64,000 nucleotides of DNA, taken from NCBI RefSeq assembly GCF_002582035.1, contig NZ_NUQE01000044.1, positions 20,545 to 84,544 on the forward strand, in the 5' to 3' direction. The DNA is from Bacillus pseudomycoides. GTDB lineage: Bacteria; Bacillota; Bacilli; Bacillales; Bacillaceae_G. Shown one piece after another: positions 55,054 to 63,797 of the stretch (position 1 is the stretch's first letter; each line of letters starts with the position of its first letter). Made by a program: the position numbers and the translations under genes. The notes below the pieces were generated by a model that was not told the origin of the DNA, searched no databases, and saw only the letters and a list, made by a program, of their open reading frames with translations.

Positions 55054-56993
55054 GCGCTTCCATTTTAATTATCGGAGAGGGACTATTGGCAAATCGCGTA
55101 TATGAAGAATTATCTGTCCAATATGAAATAAATCAACACACTGACTTTAATCTAAAAATACCCGCAACAACTGATTTAGTTCTCGTATTACACGATACTT
55201 GGAATCCTTCTTTTCATAAAGAAACAGAAAGTATACTTCAATCAACGAATATTCCTTGGCTGCGAGCCTTCGTTTCATTCGGAGAAGGAATAATCGGTCC
55301 ACTAGTTCGGCCTGGCACACCAGGATGTTCCCAATGTGCAGATATACGTCGTACTTTCGCAGGAAATGATTCTAAAGAGATGTGGATGATATTGCAGAGT
55401 CTAACAACAAAAAAGGAAATGCCCCGAGACACATGGGCATCAAGGAATGGATTATTACAGATGACGCATATTTTGCTAGAAGAAGTGCGGTGCATTTTAC
55501 AAGATGATCATGCACGATCAGAAGGACACATGTTTTTCGTTAATTTACAAACATTGAAAAGCTCATATCATTTTTTTCTACCTCATCCTTTATGCTCAAA
55601 TTGTCGTCAATTGCCTAATGATTCATCAAATTTAGCCGAGATTTCATTGCAATCAAGCCCGAAGATTAATTTAAATGATTATCGTTGTCGTTCAATCTCT
55701 GAACTGAGTAAAGTATTAGCCAAGGATTATCTAGATTATGAAACTGGGTTTTTAAATGCTAAAATGTATAACCTTACACCTCCATTTGCTGAGGTAACTG
55801 TAAATCTTCCGTTTCTCTTTGGAAATGAAGTAACAGCTGGCCGTACCCATTCATATGCAACTAGCGAATTAACCGCTATTTTAGAAGGATTAGAACGATA
55901 TTGCGGTCTAGAACCTCGGGGGAAACGTACAGTTATTCAGGACACATTCCGCAATTTAGCTCATCAAGCACTTAATCCCCTTGAAGTGGGTGTACATGCA
56001 AAAGAACAATATATGCAACCTAATTTTCCATTTAAACCGTTTCATCCAGATCGTCCAATGAATTGGGTATGGGGTTATTCATTTTTGCAAGAACGTCCAA
56101 TTTTAGTTCCAGAACTACTTGCTTATTATAGTTTAGGCGGTAGAGATGGTTTTGTTTATGAGACTTCCAATGGTTGTGCATTGGGTGGCAGTTTAGAGGA
56201 AGCGATTTTTTATGGCATTTTAGAAGTAATTGAGCGGGATTCATTTTTGTTAACTTGGTATGCTCAGCTTCCTCTCCCGCGTCTTGATCTTTCTTCTGTC
56301 CATGATCAAGAGTTGCAGTTGATGATAGAACGAGTGCGTGCCGTAGGGGGATATGATATACATTTGTTTAACTCGACAATGGAGCACGGAATTCCAAGCG
56401 TCTGGGCAGTGGCAAAAAACAGAAAGGAGAAGGGAATGAATATTCTCTGTGCAGCCGGAGCTCATTTAGATCCGGTACGGGCAACGAAAAGTGCAATATA
56501 TGAATTAGCTGGCATGATGTTAACGCTTGATAAGGAATTTGAGGCGAATCGCAAGAAATATCTACAGATGTTCCATAATCCTTTCCTTGTGAAGCAAATG
56601 CCTGACCATCCTATGGTATGCAGTTTGCCAGAAGCGGAAGAACGGTTTCAGTTTTTGCTAGATAATAATCGCCCGTTACAAACATTTACTGAGGCATTCA
56701 AGCAAAAAACAAGACATGAGGATTTGACAGATGATTTAAGAGAAATACTTCAAATGTTGCACCAGTTAAACCTCGATGTAATTGTAGTAGATCAGACGAC
56801 ACCAGAAATAATGCGAAATGGGTTACATTGTGTGAAAGTACTCATTCCAGGAATGTTGCCTATGACATTTGGACATCATCTTACGCGCTTAACAGGTCTA
56901 GAGAGGGTATTACGTGTACCAATGGAACTTGGGTATACAAAGCAATCGCTAACGTTTGAACAACTCAATCCACATCCGCATCCGTTTGCGTAA
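55050..56993 (+). CDS. Fused E1-like / YcaO cyclodehydratase
   Basis: ATP-dependent enzyme that converts Cys (and Ser/Thr) to azolines. 647 residues from GTG 55050 (GAGGAGG upstream). Residues 1-195 are the E1-like partner with two zinc-type Cys pairs, CSQC near 90 and CSNC near 183. The YcaO domain starts near 230: GRTHSYATSELTAILEGLER, later GCALGGSLEEAIFYGILEVI and ERDSF, which supply the ATP/Mg glutamates. It ends NPHPHPFA, the C-terminal PxPxP motif needed for catalysis in YcaO cyclodehydratases. All key motifs are present. Confidence 0.93.
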   Translation: MSASILIIGEGLLANRVYEELSVQYEINQHTDFNLKIPATTDLVLVLHDTWNPSFHKETESILQSTNIPWLRAFVSFGEGIIGPLVRPGTPGCSQCADIRRTFAGNDSKEMWMILQSLTTKKEMPRDTWASRNGLLQMTHILLEEVRCILQDDHARSEGHMFFVNLQTLKSSYHFFLPHPLCSNCRQLPNDSSNLAEISLQSSPKINLNDYRCRSISELSKVLAKDYLDYETGFLNAKMYNLTPPFAEVTVNLPFLFGNEVTAGRTHSYATSELTAILEGLERYCGLEPRGKRTVIQDTFRNLAHQALNPLEVGVHAKEQYMQPNFPFKPFHPDRPMNWVWGYSFLQERPILVPELLAYYSLGGRDGFVYETSNGCALGGSLEEAIFYGILEVIERDSFLLTWYAQLPLPRLDLSSVHDQELQLMIERVRAVGGYDIHLFNSTMEHGIPSVWAVAKNRKEKGMNILCAAGAHLDPVRATKSAIYELAGMMLTLDKEFEANRKKYLQMFHNPFLVKQMPDHPMVCSLPEAEERFQFLLDNNRPLQTFTEAFKQKTRHEDLTDDLREILQMLHQLNLDVIVVDQTTPEIMRNGLHCVKVLIPGMLPMTFGHHLTRLTGLERVLRVPMELGYTKQSLTFEQLNPHPHPFA

Positions 56994-57015
56994 ATGATGA
57001 TTGGGAGGGAGAAGG

Positions 57016-58587
57016 ATGGGTTTAGAGACATTTTTGAACAATTTACATTTTAATACTGATGAATCAGCATCTTCGACTTGGGAGGTGGATTGGGAAGACG
57101 GGCCACTTTCATATAAGCTTTATCGGGACTTACCGGGAATTCCGTTATCTTCAGAAGTATCATTGACACTTGAAAATCTCAAAGTATCAACTGAACCTAC
57201 TCTTCGCGAAATCGGTCATTTTCTCTGGTATGTATTTGGGATTACTCAATTCTGTCAGTCAACCTTACCAACGCCAGAAATAAATTTTATGCAGTCGTAT
57301 CGGAGATTTGTTCCTTCGGGCGGAGGCTTATATCCAAGTGAATTGTATATATATTTAAAGATGGAAAATGTGCCTGTTGGGATTTACCACTATGATGTAG
57401 CACACCACCGCTTAGTGTTAGTAAGAGAAGGGCATTTTGATTCATATGTAGCCCGGGCTCTTGGAAATAGCTGTGACACATCCGTTTGTTTTGGTGCTAT
57501 TTTTGTATCGACAATGTTTTGGAAAAATTTCTTTAAATATCATAACTTTTCTTATCGTCTACAAGGATTGGATGCGGGCGTGTTAATAGGACAATTGCTA
57601 GAAGTGGCAAAACGATTTCAGTTCACATCAAGCGTTCATTTTCAATTTCTAGACCGGGCCATCAATCATTTACTCGGGTTATCCGAACAAGAGGAAAGTG
57701 TATATGCAGTTATCCCTCTATCGGTAAATTCCGTAACCCCACGGTTTAATAATGAAAATGATGCTACGGATAAAGAAGGCTGTGCTACTCAATTATGTGA
57801 AGAATTACCAATCATTCACCATAATCACTATGTCCGATCACGAAAGATTGCACAGTACCCGATGCTGATTCAAATGAATGAAGCATCTATGCTTGAATCT
57901 ACACGATCGTTTCAAAAAATTAAGAGTGAAACGAATAAAATGCGTGATGGTCAAGCGTTAGTTCTTCCCAGTATAAAGCGAATGTCGTACGACTTAGCAT
58001 CGGCGTGCCAAAATCGATTTTCACCGGAAATGGATTTTACTTTTAGGAAAATGAGTCAAGAACAATTGACTACGTTGCTATATGATGCAACTACTTCCTT
58101 TGCTTATCAAAACGATTTAGATGAAACGTACGAAGCATGCATGACCCGAGTCTCGCTGTATGTATGTTCGTTTGGCGTTGAAGGTATCCAAAATGGCGCT
58201 TATCATTATGACAGTGATGCTCATGCATTACGACAGGTACATCTTGGAGATCATCGACTCTTACTGCAAAGCGGGATGACATTCCACAATGTGAATCTCT
58301 TCCAAGTACCGCTTTGTATACATGTGGTAGGGGATAAAAATCATCTCAAAACAGCACTTGGCTATAGAGGATATCGCATTCAACAGATGGAAGCAGGCGT
58401 CCTTGTACAAAAATTATTGTTAGCAGCTTCTGCCCTGGGACTAGGAGGACACCCGCTTCTTGGATTCGATGTCAATTTGTGTGATGAAATTTACAAGCTA
58501 GGTTCAGAAGAAAAAACGAGCCTAATCCAAATCCCGATTGGTTTCCATCGTCATCGTCCTTGGTTGAAAGGCAGTTTGCATAGTTAA
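57016..58587 (+). CDS. SagB/ThcOx-type azoline dehydrogenase, double domain
   Basis: FMN enzyme that oxidises azolines to thiazoles and oxazoles. 523 residues from ATG 57016 (GAGGGAGAAGG upstream). Two nitroreductase-fold halves: RRFVPSGGGLYPSELYIYLK near 95 with GIYHYDVAHHRLVLVREG, and CMTRVSLYVCSFGVEGIQNG near 375 with AYHYDSDAHALRQVHLGDH. The second half lacks the PSGGG...PSELY motif and may be structural. Last gene of the operon; a bcr1 element follows. Confidence 0.93.
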   Translation: MGLETFLNNLHFNTDESASSTWEVDWEDGPLSYKLYRDLPGIPLSSEVSLTLENLKVSTEPTLREIGHFLWYVFGITQFCQSTLPTPEINFMQSYRRFVPSGGGLYPSELYIYLKMENVPVGIYHYDVAHHRLVLVREGHFDSYVARALGNSCDTSVCFGAIFVSTMFWKNFFKYHNFSYRLQGLDAGVLIGQLLEVAKRFQFTSSVHFQFLDRAINHLLGLSEQEESVYAVIPLSVNSVTPRFNNENDATDKEGCATQLCEELPIIHHNHYVRSRKIAQYPMLIQMNEASMLESTRSFQKIKSETNKMRDGQALVLPSIKRMSYDLASACQNRFSPEMDFTFRKMSQEQLTTLLYDATTSFAYQNDLDETYEACMTRVSLYVCSFGVEGIQNGAYHYDSDAHALRQVHLGDHRLLLQSGMTFHNVNLFQVPLCIHVVGDKNHLKTALGYRGYRIQQMEAGVLVQKLLLAASALGLGGHPLLGFDVNLCDEIYKLGSEEKTSLIQIPIGFHRHRPWLKGSLHS

Positions 58588-58613
58588 ATAATTATAAATT
58601 AAAAATAGCCTAG

Positions 58614-58779
58614 TTTATCCCGCATTAACGGGCAGTAAGACCCCCACCTCAAGATTCAGAAAAAAGCGAAGAAGATAGGTGGGGGATAACTGACCCGTAA
58701 AAACCCGATTGGGCGGGCTTTCCATCAGTCAGTGGGGAATGAAAAAAATCCCCACTGACTGATGGAAGTTTCACTTTAT
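58614..58779 (+). mobile_element. bcr1 repeat element, copy 4
   Basis: TTTAT at 58614-58618 and 58775-58779. It is slightly longer than the other copies because of a longer terminal stem (CCATCAGTCAGTGGGGA and its complement). It lies 27 nt after the TOMM operon stop, and no separate terminator is visible between them. The remaining sequence to 59068 has no ORF. Confidence 0.92.
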
Positions 58780-59068
58780 AAGGAGTATCCGATAGCTTGG
58801 ATTCAATTGAATTCAAGCTTTTTTATGCAGTAAATAATTTTAAACTCAATGATGCAGATTTTGATTGAGAGTTTGTTTTTGAGATGAGTTTTAAGGTGAA
58901 TTTCAAGCTATTTTTTGGGGATTTGTTGCCTAGAAGTTAAAGTCTCTCATCCCTACATTTTTGAGATTAGAAAGTTTACTTAGAGTAGTAACATCTATGC
59001 TTTTAATGTCGAATGCTGCTCAGAGTATGTATTCGTTAAAATGTTGATGGGACCCCGAATATAAAAAA

Positions 59069-59110
59069 GCCTGTGAATAAAATCCGGAAAATCAGTTTTT
59101 ATTCACAAGC
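59069..59110 (-). terminator. Terminator of the left NTTRR-F1 gene
   Basis: On the minus strand GCTTGTGAATAAAAA pairs with TTTTATTCACAGGC and is followed by TTTTTTATAT. Confidence 0.75.
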
Positions 59111-59730
59111 TAAAAGTACATAATCGGAACCTAGATCATGTCGGTTATGCTAATTTTACAGATACTTCATCTATTTTCAAAATTCCGTCTGAACTATTTG
59201 TGATTACTAATACTGGAGTTGCACCAGTAGCAGTGAAGTCGAAATTGTAAAAGGCATATACACCGCCCACTATATTGGCTGCTTGAAATTTTCGAGTTGA
59301 GTTTCCTGTAATATCGATGTTAATTGTACCTGTAGTAGCACCTATTGAAAAAGCTGCTTGAAATGTGTAAATCTCACCAGCCACTAAAGGTGATAATATC
59401 TGGAAGATATTTTCACCAGGATCAAGCTCTGCATTATTGTTTCCTAACAATTGACTACCACCAGTTGCAGTTGAACCACTTCCTGACCAAAATGGCGGCG
59501 GGGTTTGAGGTGCTGCCGGTGGTTGTTCGAAACCACCATTTGTAACATGATTTGGATTAGGCATATTTCACTCTCCTTTCTTTAATTTTATAATCAAAAT
59601 GAAAGACTAGTTTAAGAGAAATAATCTTTTACTAGCTTCACAGTTAGTTTATGTAGTTAATTGAAAAATGATTGGACATGCTAACTGAGAAAAATAGATT
59701 TTCCTATAAAATCGTGCTTTTATAGATTGT
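59104..59730 (-). repeat. Left arm of a large inverted repeat
   Basis: The minus strand of this segment matches the plus strand of about 62412-63035: promoter region (CATGTCCAATCATTTTTCAA, AACTAGTCTTTCATTTTGAT), ribosome-binding site AAGGAGAGTGAAATATG, the NTTRR-F1 gene and ATCTAGGTTCCGA after the stop. Confidence 0.88.
59145..59564 (-). CDS. NTTRR-F1-like single-domain protein
   Basis: 139 residues: NHVTNGGFEQPPAAPQTPPP, then FWSGSG, GENIFQILSPLVAGEIYTFQ, GTINIDITGNSTRKFQ and YNFDFTATGATPVLVITNSS ending KIDEVSVKLA. This is a beta-sandwich of the carbohydrate-binding type, as in NTTRR-F1 domains that normally precede repetitive regions in Firmicute surface proteins. Here no repeat region follows and there is no signal peptide, so export, if any, is unexplained (an exosporium or spore-surface role is a guess). 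Start after AAAGGAGAGTGAAAT. Confidence 0.82.
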   Translation of the reverse strand: MPNPNHVTNGGFEQPPAAPQTPPPFWSGSGSTATGGSQLLGNNNAELDPGENIFQILSPLVAGEIYTFQAAFSIGATTGTINIDITGNSTRKFQAANIVGGVYAFYNFDFTATGATPVLVITNSSDGILKIDEVSVKLA

Positions 59731-59867
59731 CAAGTTATGTAACTATTCTGCCGTGAGCCATTCATAATGTATCTCGTATCCGATTCAGCTACCATTGTTT
59801 CTATATGTTGAAATAAAAGAGCTATTCTTCTCCAAGTCGTCGTCCTGTGGTTGAAGTTTAAGATAGG

Positions 59868-59911
59868 ATGTTTTCTTATTAAGATAAACTCTTAATAAGA
59901 AAACATTTTTA
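59868..59911 (+). terminator. Orphan plus-strand hairpin terminator
   Basis: Perfect 16-bp stem ATGTTTTCTTATTAAG / CTTAATAAGAAAACAT with a 7-nt loop, followed by TTTTTAT on the plus strand only. No plus-strand gene lies upstream in 59565-59867, so it may end an untranslated transcript or be left from a deleted gene. Confidence 0.65.
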
Positions 59912-60001
59912 TAGAAAGACTATAGAAAGAGGAATACTAATTTTTTCTTTCTTGTTTTTGAATCGTTCAAAGATACTATTAGTAGTCGGAGCAAAAAAAT
60001 T

Positions 60002-60766
60002 TTATACTTCAAATCCTAATTTTCTTATTAAATCAAAATCAGCTTCTGTAAAAATACTTAAATCATAATGTTTATATCTTTCTAATGATTTAGGGGGATG
60101 AATCAACTTTGTTAACTGATCAATGTTGGTATCTGATTCATCCAATTCTAAAAATTTTATAAGTCTACTAATTTCTTTTTGTGGATTAGCACATAAATCA
60201 TTAAAGTTAATAAGTAAAAAGTTGTGACTAAACAGATCTTGTCCTAATCTTATTGCTCTTTCATTTGATGCAAACCAATATTGAAGACTAGCTTTCTGAT
60301 CTCTTTTTGAGGAGGGTTTTATGTTATACAAATCGCCCCAATTGAAAAGTTGATTTTGATTACTACTATATACCATTTCTAACCCGTGGCGTATTACATG
60401 TATATATTTTATTTTCTTAAAATATTTATTTAAGAATTCTATATAAATATGTGTTGACGGATTTTTCCAACCCCAACCTATATAATTGGAATGATTGAAA
60501 TCTAGAGATTTCAACATATGTTCCTCAAATGTCTTTAATCGTTCAAAAATGGCTTGTTCATTATTTCTATAATTCATTTTAAACCATTCAGGTTGTCCGA
60601 ATAACCTGAAAAATTCTGCATTATCATTCGTCGATTTATTTAAAGGACCTAGGTAATATCCTAATGATTTTAATAATTCTGCTACGACTCTAGTTCCACT
60701 TCCACCAACGCCTCCAATGGCGACAGGTCCATGTAAAATTACCTCTGAATTTCTATCATCTCGCAT
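60002..60766 (-). CDS. Sulfotransferase family protein A
   Basis: 254 residues, AGGTGA before ATG. PAPS 5'-phosphosulfate loop AIGGVGGSGTRVVAELLKSL at residues about 16-35; 3'-phosphate-binding IKYIHVIRHGLEMVYSSNQN near 120; the catalytic base region is not certain. It would transfer sulfate from PAPS to a hydroxyl or amine, probably on a glycan. No signal peptide, so cytoplasmic. Unusual in Bacillus; not closely similar to the second sulfotransferase, so not a local duplication. Confidence 0.82.
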   Translation of the reverse strand: MRDDRNSEVILHGPVAIGGVGGSGTRVVAELLKSLGYYLGPLNKSTNDNAEFFRLFGQPEWFKMNYRNNEQAIFERLKTFEEHMLKSLDFNHSNYIGWGWKNPSTHIYIEFLNKYFKKIKYIHVIRHGLEMVYSSNQNQLFNWGDLYNIKPSSKRDQKASLQYWFASNERAIRLGQDLFSHNFLLINFNDLCANPQKEISRLIKFLELDESDTNIDQLTKLIHPPKSLERYKHYDLSIFTEADFDLIRKLGFEV

Positions 60767-60874
60767 TTATTTTATTCACCTACTCTATTATTTTTGATGT
60801 CAACCGAGCTATACGCTTTTGCATTGATTAACCCTTTAGTTTGTATGTTTTTCCTTCTTATAATTTTCAAATCT

Positions 60875-61030
60875 TTTATCCCGCATTAACGGACAGTAAG
60901 ATCTCCACCTCAAGATGCAGAGAAAAGCGAAAAAGATAGGTGGGGATAACTGTTCGTAAAAGCCCGATTGATGAGAGCTTTCCATCAGTGGGGGATGACG
61001 AAACCCCCACTGATGGAAGTTTCACTTTAT
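60875..61030 (+). mobile_element. bcr1 repeat element, copy 5
   Basis: TTTAT at 60875-60879 and 61026-61030. It separates the two minus-strand sulfotransferase genes, which would otherwise be a two-gene operon; a transcript from the upstream gene must read through its hairpins. Confidence 0.92.
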
Positions 61031-61140
61031 TGACTACATATTTTATGAAAATGTTTCAGATTTTGTATAGTTAAAATCCCCGTGCCTTCATGAAATATTA
61101 CATCCGAAAACAACTTATCCTATTCAGCGTTTTTAAATAA

Positions 61141-61929
61141 TTACCAATGAAAATCAACACCTAAATATTCATAGAGCTGGCGGTTATAAGGTTTAAAATA
61201 TGTGAAAAGTTCATTTCTTAGTTGTAAGTCCATTTTAAGATAATTGCCAGGGTTGTCCTTTGTATACTGTTTTAGTTGGTACCTTGGTAATTCTAAAAAA
61301 TCCAGAACGCGATGAAATACCATTTCTGGATTTGAATAAAAATCTTCACTTTTTAAAATTAAGAACTGTTCTACCGGGAAAAGATTCATCCAAGTCTTTA
61401 ATTGTTCGACATAACGTCCCCGTGCCAAATAAGAATAGTACTGATAAGGTAGACTGTGATAATTTTCATCTTCCAGCATTTTCATTATTTCAGGTTTTAA
61501 TCTTGTTTCTTCTTTTTCTATAGCTTCTTTAAAAGATAACGGTTCTGTTCCCATTCTAACTTGATGATAATAGTGGGAATAGGCTCTATCGATTGGATTC
61601 CTCAATAAAACAATTAGTTTTACCTTCGGCATGATTTGAAAGATTCTCTTAGGTGCATGAGGATGAAATACATAATATGGACTGGCTTCTCCTGTAATCC
61701 ATTTTTTGTTACATTCTAATAACAAGGGAAATTGACTTCGATACCAATCGAGCCCCTTTTCAAAGTAGATATCAAAAAAATGAATCTCCTTACACGAAGC
61801 GGGAATAATTTGAGGATGCTGGATTAAATAATTATAAAGAGAAGTAGTCCCGCATTTTTGAGCACCAATAATCAAAAAACCAGGAACAAACTCTTTTGAG
61901 TTGTAAGCTAATAATGCATCTTTACTCAT
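61141..61929 (-). CDS. Sulfotransferase family protein B (NDST-like)
   Basis: 262 residues, GGAGG before ATG. PAPS loop LIIGAQKCGTTSLYNYLIQH near residue 19, with the catalytic Lys of QKCGTTS; CKEIHFFD near 46; 3'-phosphate site IVLLRNPIDRAYSHYYHQ near 104. This is the GAQKxGTT class seen in heparan-sulfate-type and bacterial polysaccharide sulfotransferases. Substrate unknown; a cell-surface or spore-surface glycan is a reasonable guess. Confidence 0.88.
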   Translation of the reverse strand: MSKDALLAYNSKEFVPGFLIIGAQKCGTTSLYNYLIQHPQIIPASCKEIHFFDIYFEKGLDWYRSQFPLLLECNKKWITGEASPYYVFHPHAPKRIFQIMPKVKLIVLLRNPIDRAYSHYYHQVRMGTEPLSFKEAIEKEETRLKPEIMKMLEDENYHSLPYQYYSYLARGRYVEQLKTWMNLFPVEQFLILKSEDFYSNPEMVFHRVLDFLELPRYQLKQYTKDNPGNYLKMDLQLRNELFTYFKPYNRQLYEYLGVDFHW

Positions 61930-62087
61930 GTGTAAACCTCCAAAAAGAACAAACTATAGTTTATTCCAAACTCTATTAGTTGCAAAATTCATATTCTTTT
62001 TTTATTTATATTTCATTTATAACTTTATTATCACAACACATAAATAAGACTAAAAAAATGATGTTCAGGAAGAAACTTTTGATTACT

Positions 62088-62246
62088 ATTATTCCGCATT
62101 AACGGGCAGTAAGATCCCCATCTCAAGATTGAGAGAGAATCGAAGAAGCTAGGTGGGAGATAACTGCCCGTAAAAGCCCGATTGGTGAGAGCTTTCCATC
62201 AGTGGGGAATGAAGAAAAACCCCTACTGATGGAAGTTTCACTTTAT
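62088..62246 (+). mobile_element. bcr1 repeat element, copy 6
   Basis: Left end ATTAT (diverged) followed by TCCGCATTAACGGGCAGTAA; right end TTTAT at 62242-62246. It lies upstream of the minus-strand sulfotransferase B gene and of the right inverted-repeat arm. The rest of 61930-62411 contains no ORF. Confidence 0.9.
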
Positions 62247-62411
62247 TTATGAATGATTTTCAGAAGATGCAAAGCGTGTGAAATGTATAAGAGGATGTGT
62301 GAATGAAAGTGAAAATAGGTGAAATAGATAGAAATGAAAGAATAGTAAAATTCACAAAATCCGTGGTACAAAATCAATAGAATTGTTGGCTAACGGACAA
62401 AAGAATTTGAT

Positions 62412-63035
62412 AAAAGCACAATTTTATAAAAACTACTTTCCTCATTTAGTATGTCCAATCATTTTTCAACTAACTACATAAACTAACAGTGATACTAGTA
62501 AAAGAGTATTTCTCTTAAACTAGTCTTTCATTTTGATTCTAAAATTAATTAAAGAAAGGAGAGTGAAATATGACGAATCCAAATCTTGTTACAAATGGTG
62601 GTTTCGAACAACCACTAGCAGCACCTCAAACCCCGCCTCCATTTTGGTCAGGAAGCGGTTCAACTGAAACTGGTGGTACTCAATTATTAGGAAACAATAA
62701 TGCAGTGCTTGATCTTGGTGAAAATATCTCACAGACAATCTCACCTTTAGTCGTTGGTGAGACCTATACATTTCAAGCAGCTCTTTCAACAGGTGCTGGG
62801 GCAGGTACAATTGACATCGATATTACAGGAAATTCAACTCGGAAATTTCAATCAGCCAAAATAACAGGTGCTTATGCCATGTACAATTTCGACTTCGTTG
62901 CTACTAGCACAAGTACAACATTAACAATCACAAACAATTCAACAACTGCAGCCACAACTCTGAAAGTCGATGTTGTATCTGTAAAATTAGCATAACCGAC
63001 TTTATCTAGGTTCCGAATCAGCACGTCTAGCTTAT
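62412..63035 (+). repeat. Right arm of the large inverted repeat
   Basis: Mirror of 59104-59730. It includes the promoter region, ribosome-binding site, NTTRR-F1 gene and the first part of its downstream sequence; similarity fades inside the terminator, which differs between arms. Confidence 0.88.
62570..62995 (+). CDS. NTTRR-F1-like single-domain protein, second copy
   Basis: 141 residues: TNPNLVTNGGFEQPLAAPQT, GENISQTISPLVVGETYTFQ, GTIDIDITGNSTRKFQ, and a changed end with TSTTLTITNNSTTAATTLKV. Diverged from 59145-59564 mainly in the last 40 residues while length and core are kept, consistent with selection on both copies. AAGGAGAGTGAAAT precedes ATG. Confidence 0.82.
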   Translation: MTNPNLVTNGGFEQPLAAPQTPPPFWSGSGSTETGGTQLLGNNNAVLDLGENISQTISPLVVGETYTFQAALSTGAGAGTIDIDITGNSTRKFQSAKITGAYAMYNFDFVATSTSTTLTITNNSTTAATTLKVDVVSVKLA

Positions 63036-63078
63036 AGACAAAATCTGATCTTTTAGATTTTGTCTATAAGCTTTTTTA
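63029..63078 (+). terminator. Terminator of the right NTTRR-F1 gene
   Basis: Perfect 18-bp stem AGCTTATAGACAAAATCT with its complement, 8-nt loop, then TTTTTTATA. The following sequence to 63346 has no ORF. Confidence 0.9.
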
Positions 63079-63346
63079 TACTCCTATATAACTTAAAACA
63101 TCGAGAATGAATAGTGAAATACTTATAAAAGGACTTCAAGAAATAAAAAAGAAAATCACATAAGATAACTTTCTTAAAATGAAAAAATTTCAAAAGAGGA
63201 AGTTTTCGAGACTTTCATTTACAATATTTGTTTTTATTGTTGGAATTTCTAACAATGCTTAGGATAGATGTTTAGCATTCTTTGTTACTTCTATTTTACC
63301 TTGAGTGTACTTCTTATGAAGTCATTCGTACATAATGGGAATGACA

Positions 63347-63502
63347 ATAAAGTGAAACTTCCATCAGTGGGAGATAAAAAAACCCCCACTGATGGTTAGG
63401 TGAACCAATCGAGCTTTTACGGGCAGTTATCCCCCACCTATCTTCTTCGCTTCTCTCTCAATTTTGAGGTGGGGGTCTTACTGCCCGTTAATGCGGGATA
63501 AA
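63347..63502 (-). mobile_element. bcr1 repeat element, copy 7 (inverted)
   Basis: ATAAA (TTTAT on the minus strand) at 63347-63351 and 63498-63502. It is the only copy in the window in reverse orientation. It adjoins a truncated RND gene fragment, so it probably inserted in, or helped break, that gene. Confidence 0.92.
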
Positions 63503-63682
63503 GCAGTTACATGTAGAAGTAATCATATCTCCGATGACAACAATCCCTAATGTTTGAGAAATCACTTTATCCGCACTATGCGAAAGTGCAAGAGGTAATA
63601 AGGTAAGGATCGTAGCCCCGGCAGTCAGCAAAATTGGTCGAATTCTGGTCAGATTGTCTTGTATCGTAAGAAGCTGAACATC
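63503..63682 (-). pseudogene. Fragment of an RND/AcrB-type efflux transporter
   Basis: The minus-strand frame reads DVQLLTIQDNLTRIRPILLT then AGATILTLLPLALSHSADKV and ISQTLGIVVIGDMI. The RxRPILxTxxxTxLxLLPLA block is the C-terminal membrane signature of RND pumps. A stop precedes it and bcr1 truncates its end (the frame runs into bcr1 as CNCFIPH, stop). Only about 55 codons of a gene normally over 1000 codons remain. Confidence 0.75.
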
Positions 63683-63797
63683 CTATGAAAATTACATTAA
63701 AAATGGATTAAAAATGAAAAAGCACCTAGAGTTTAGTGCTATAGTGGTTTATAAATGAAAATAAAAACAAAAAAAGAATGAGGCTCGGAGGAACGAC

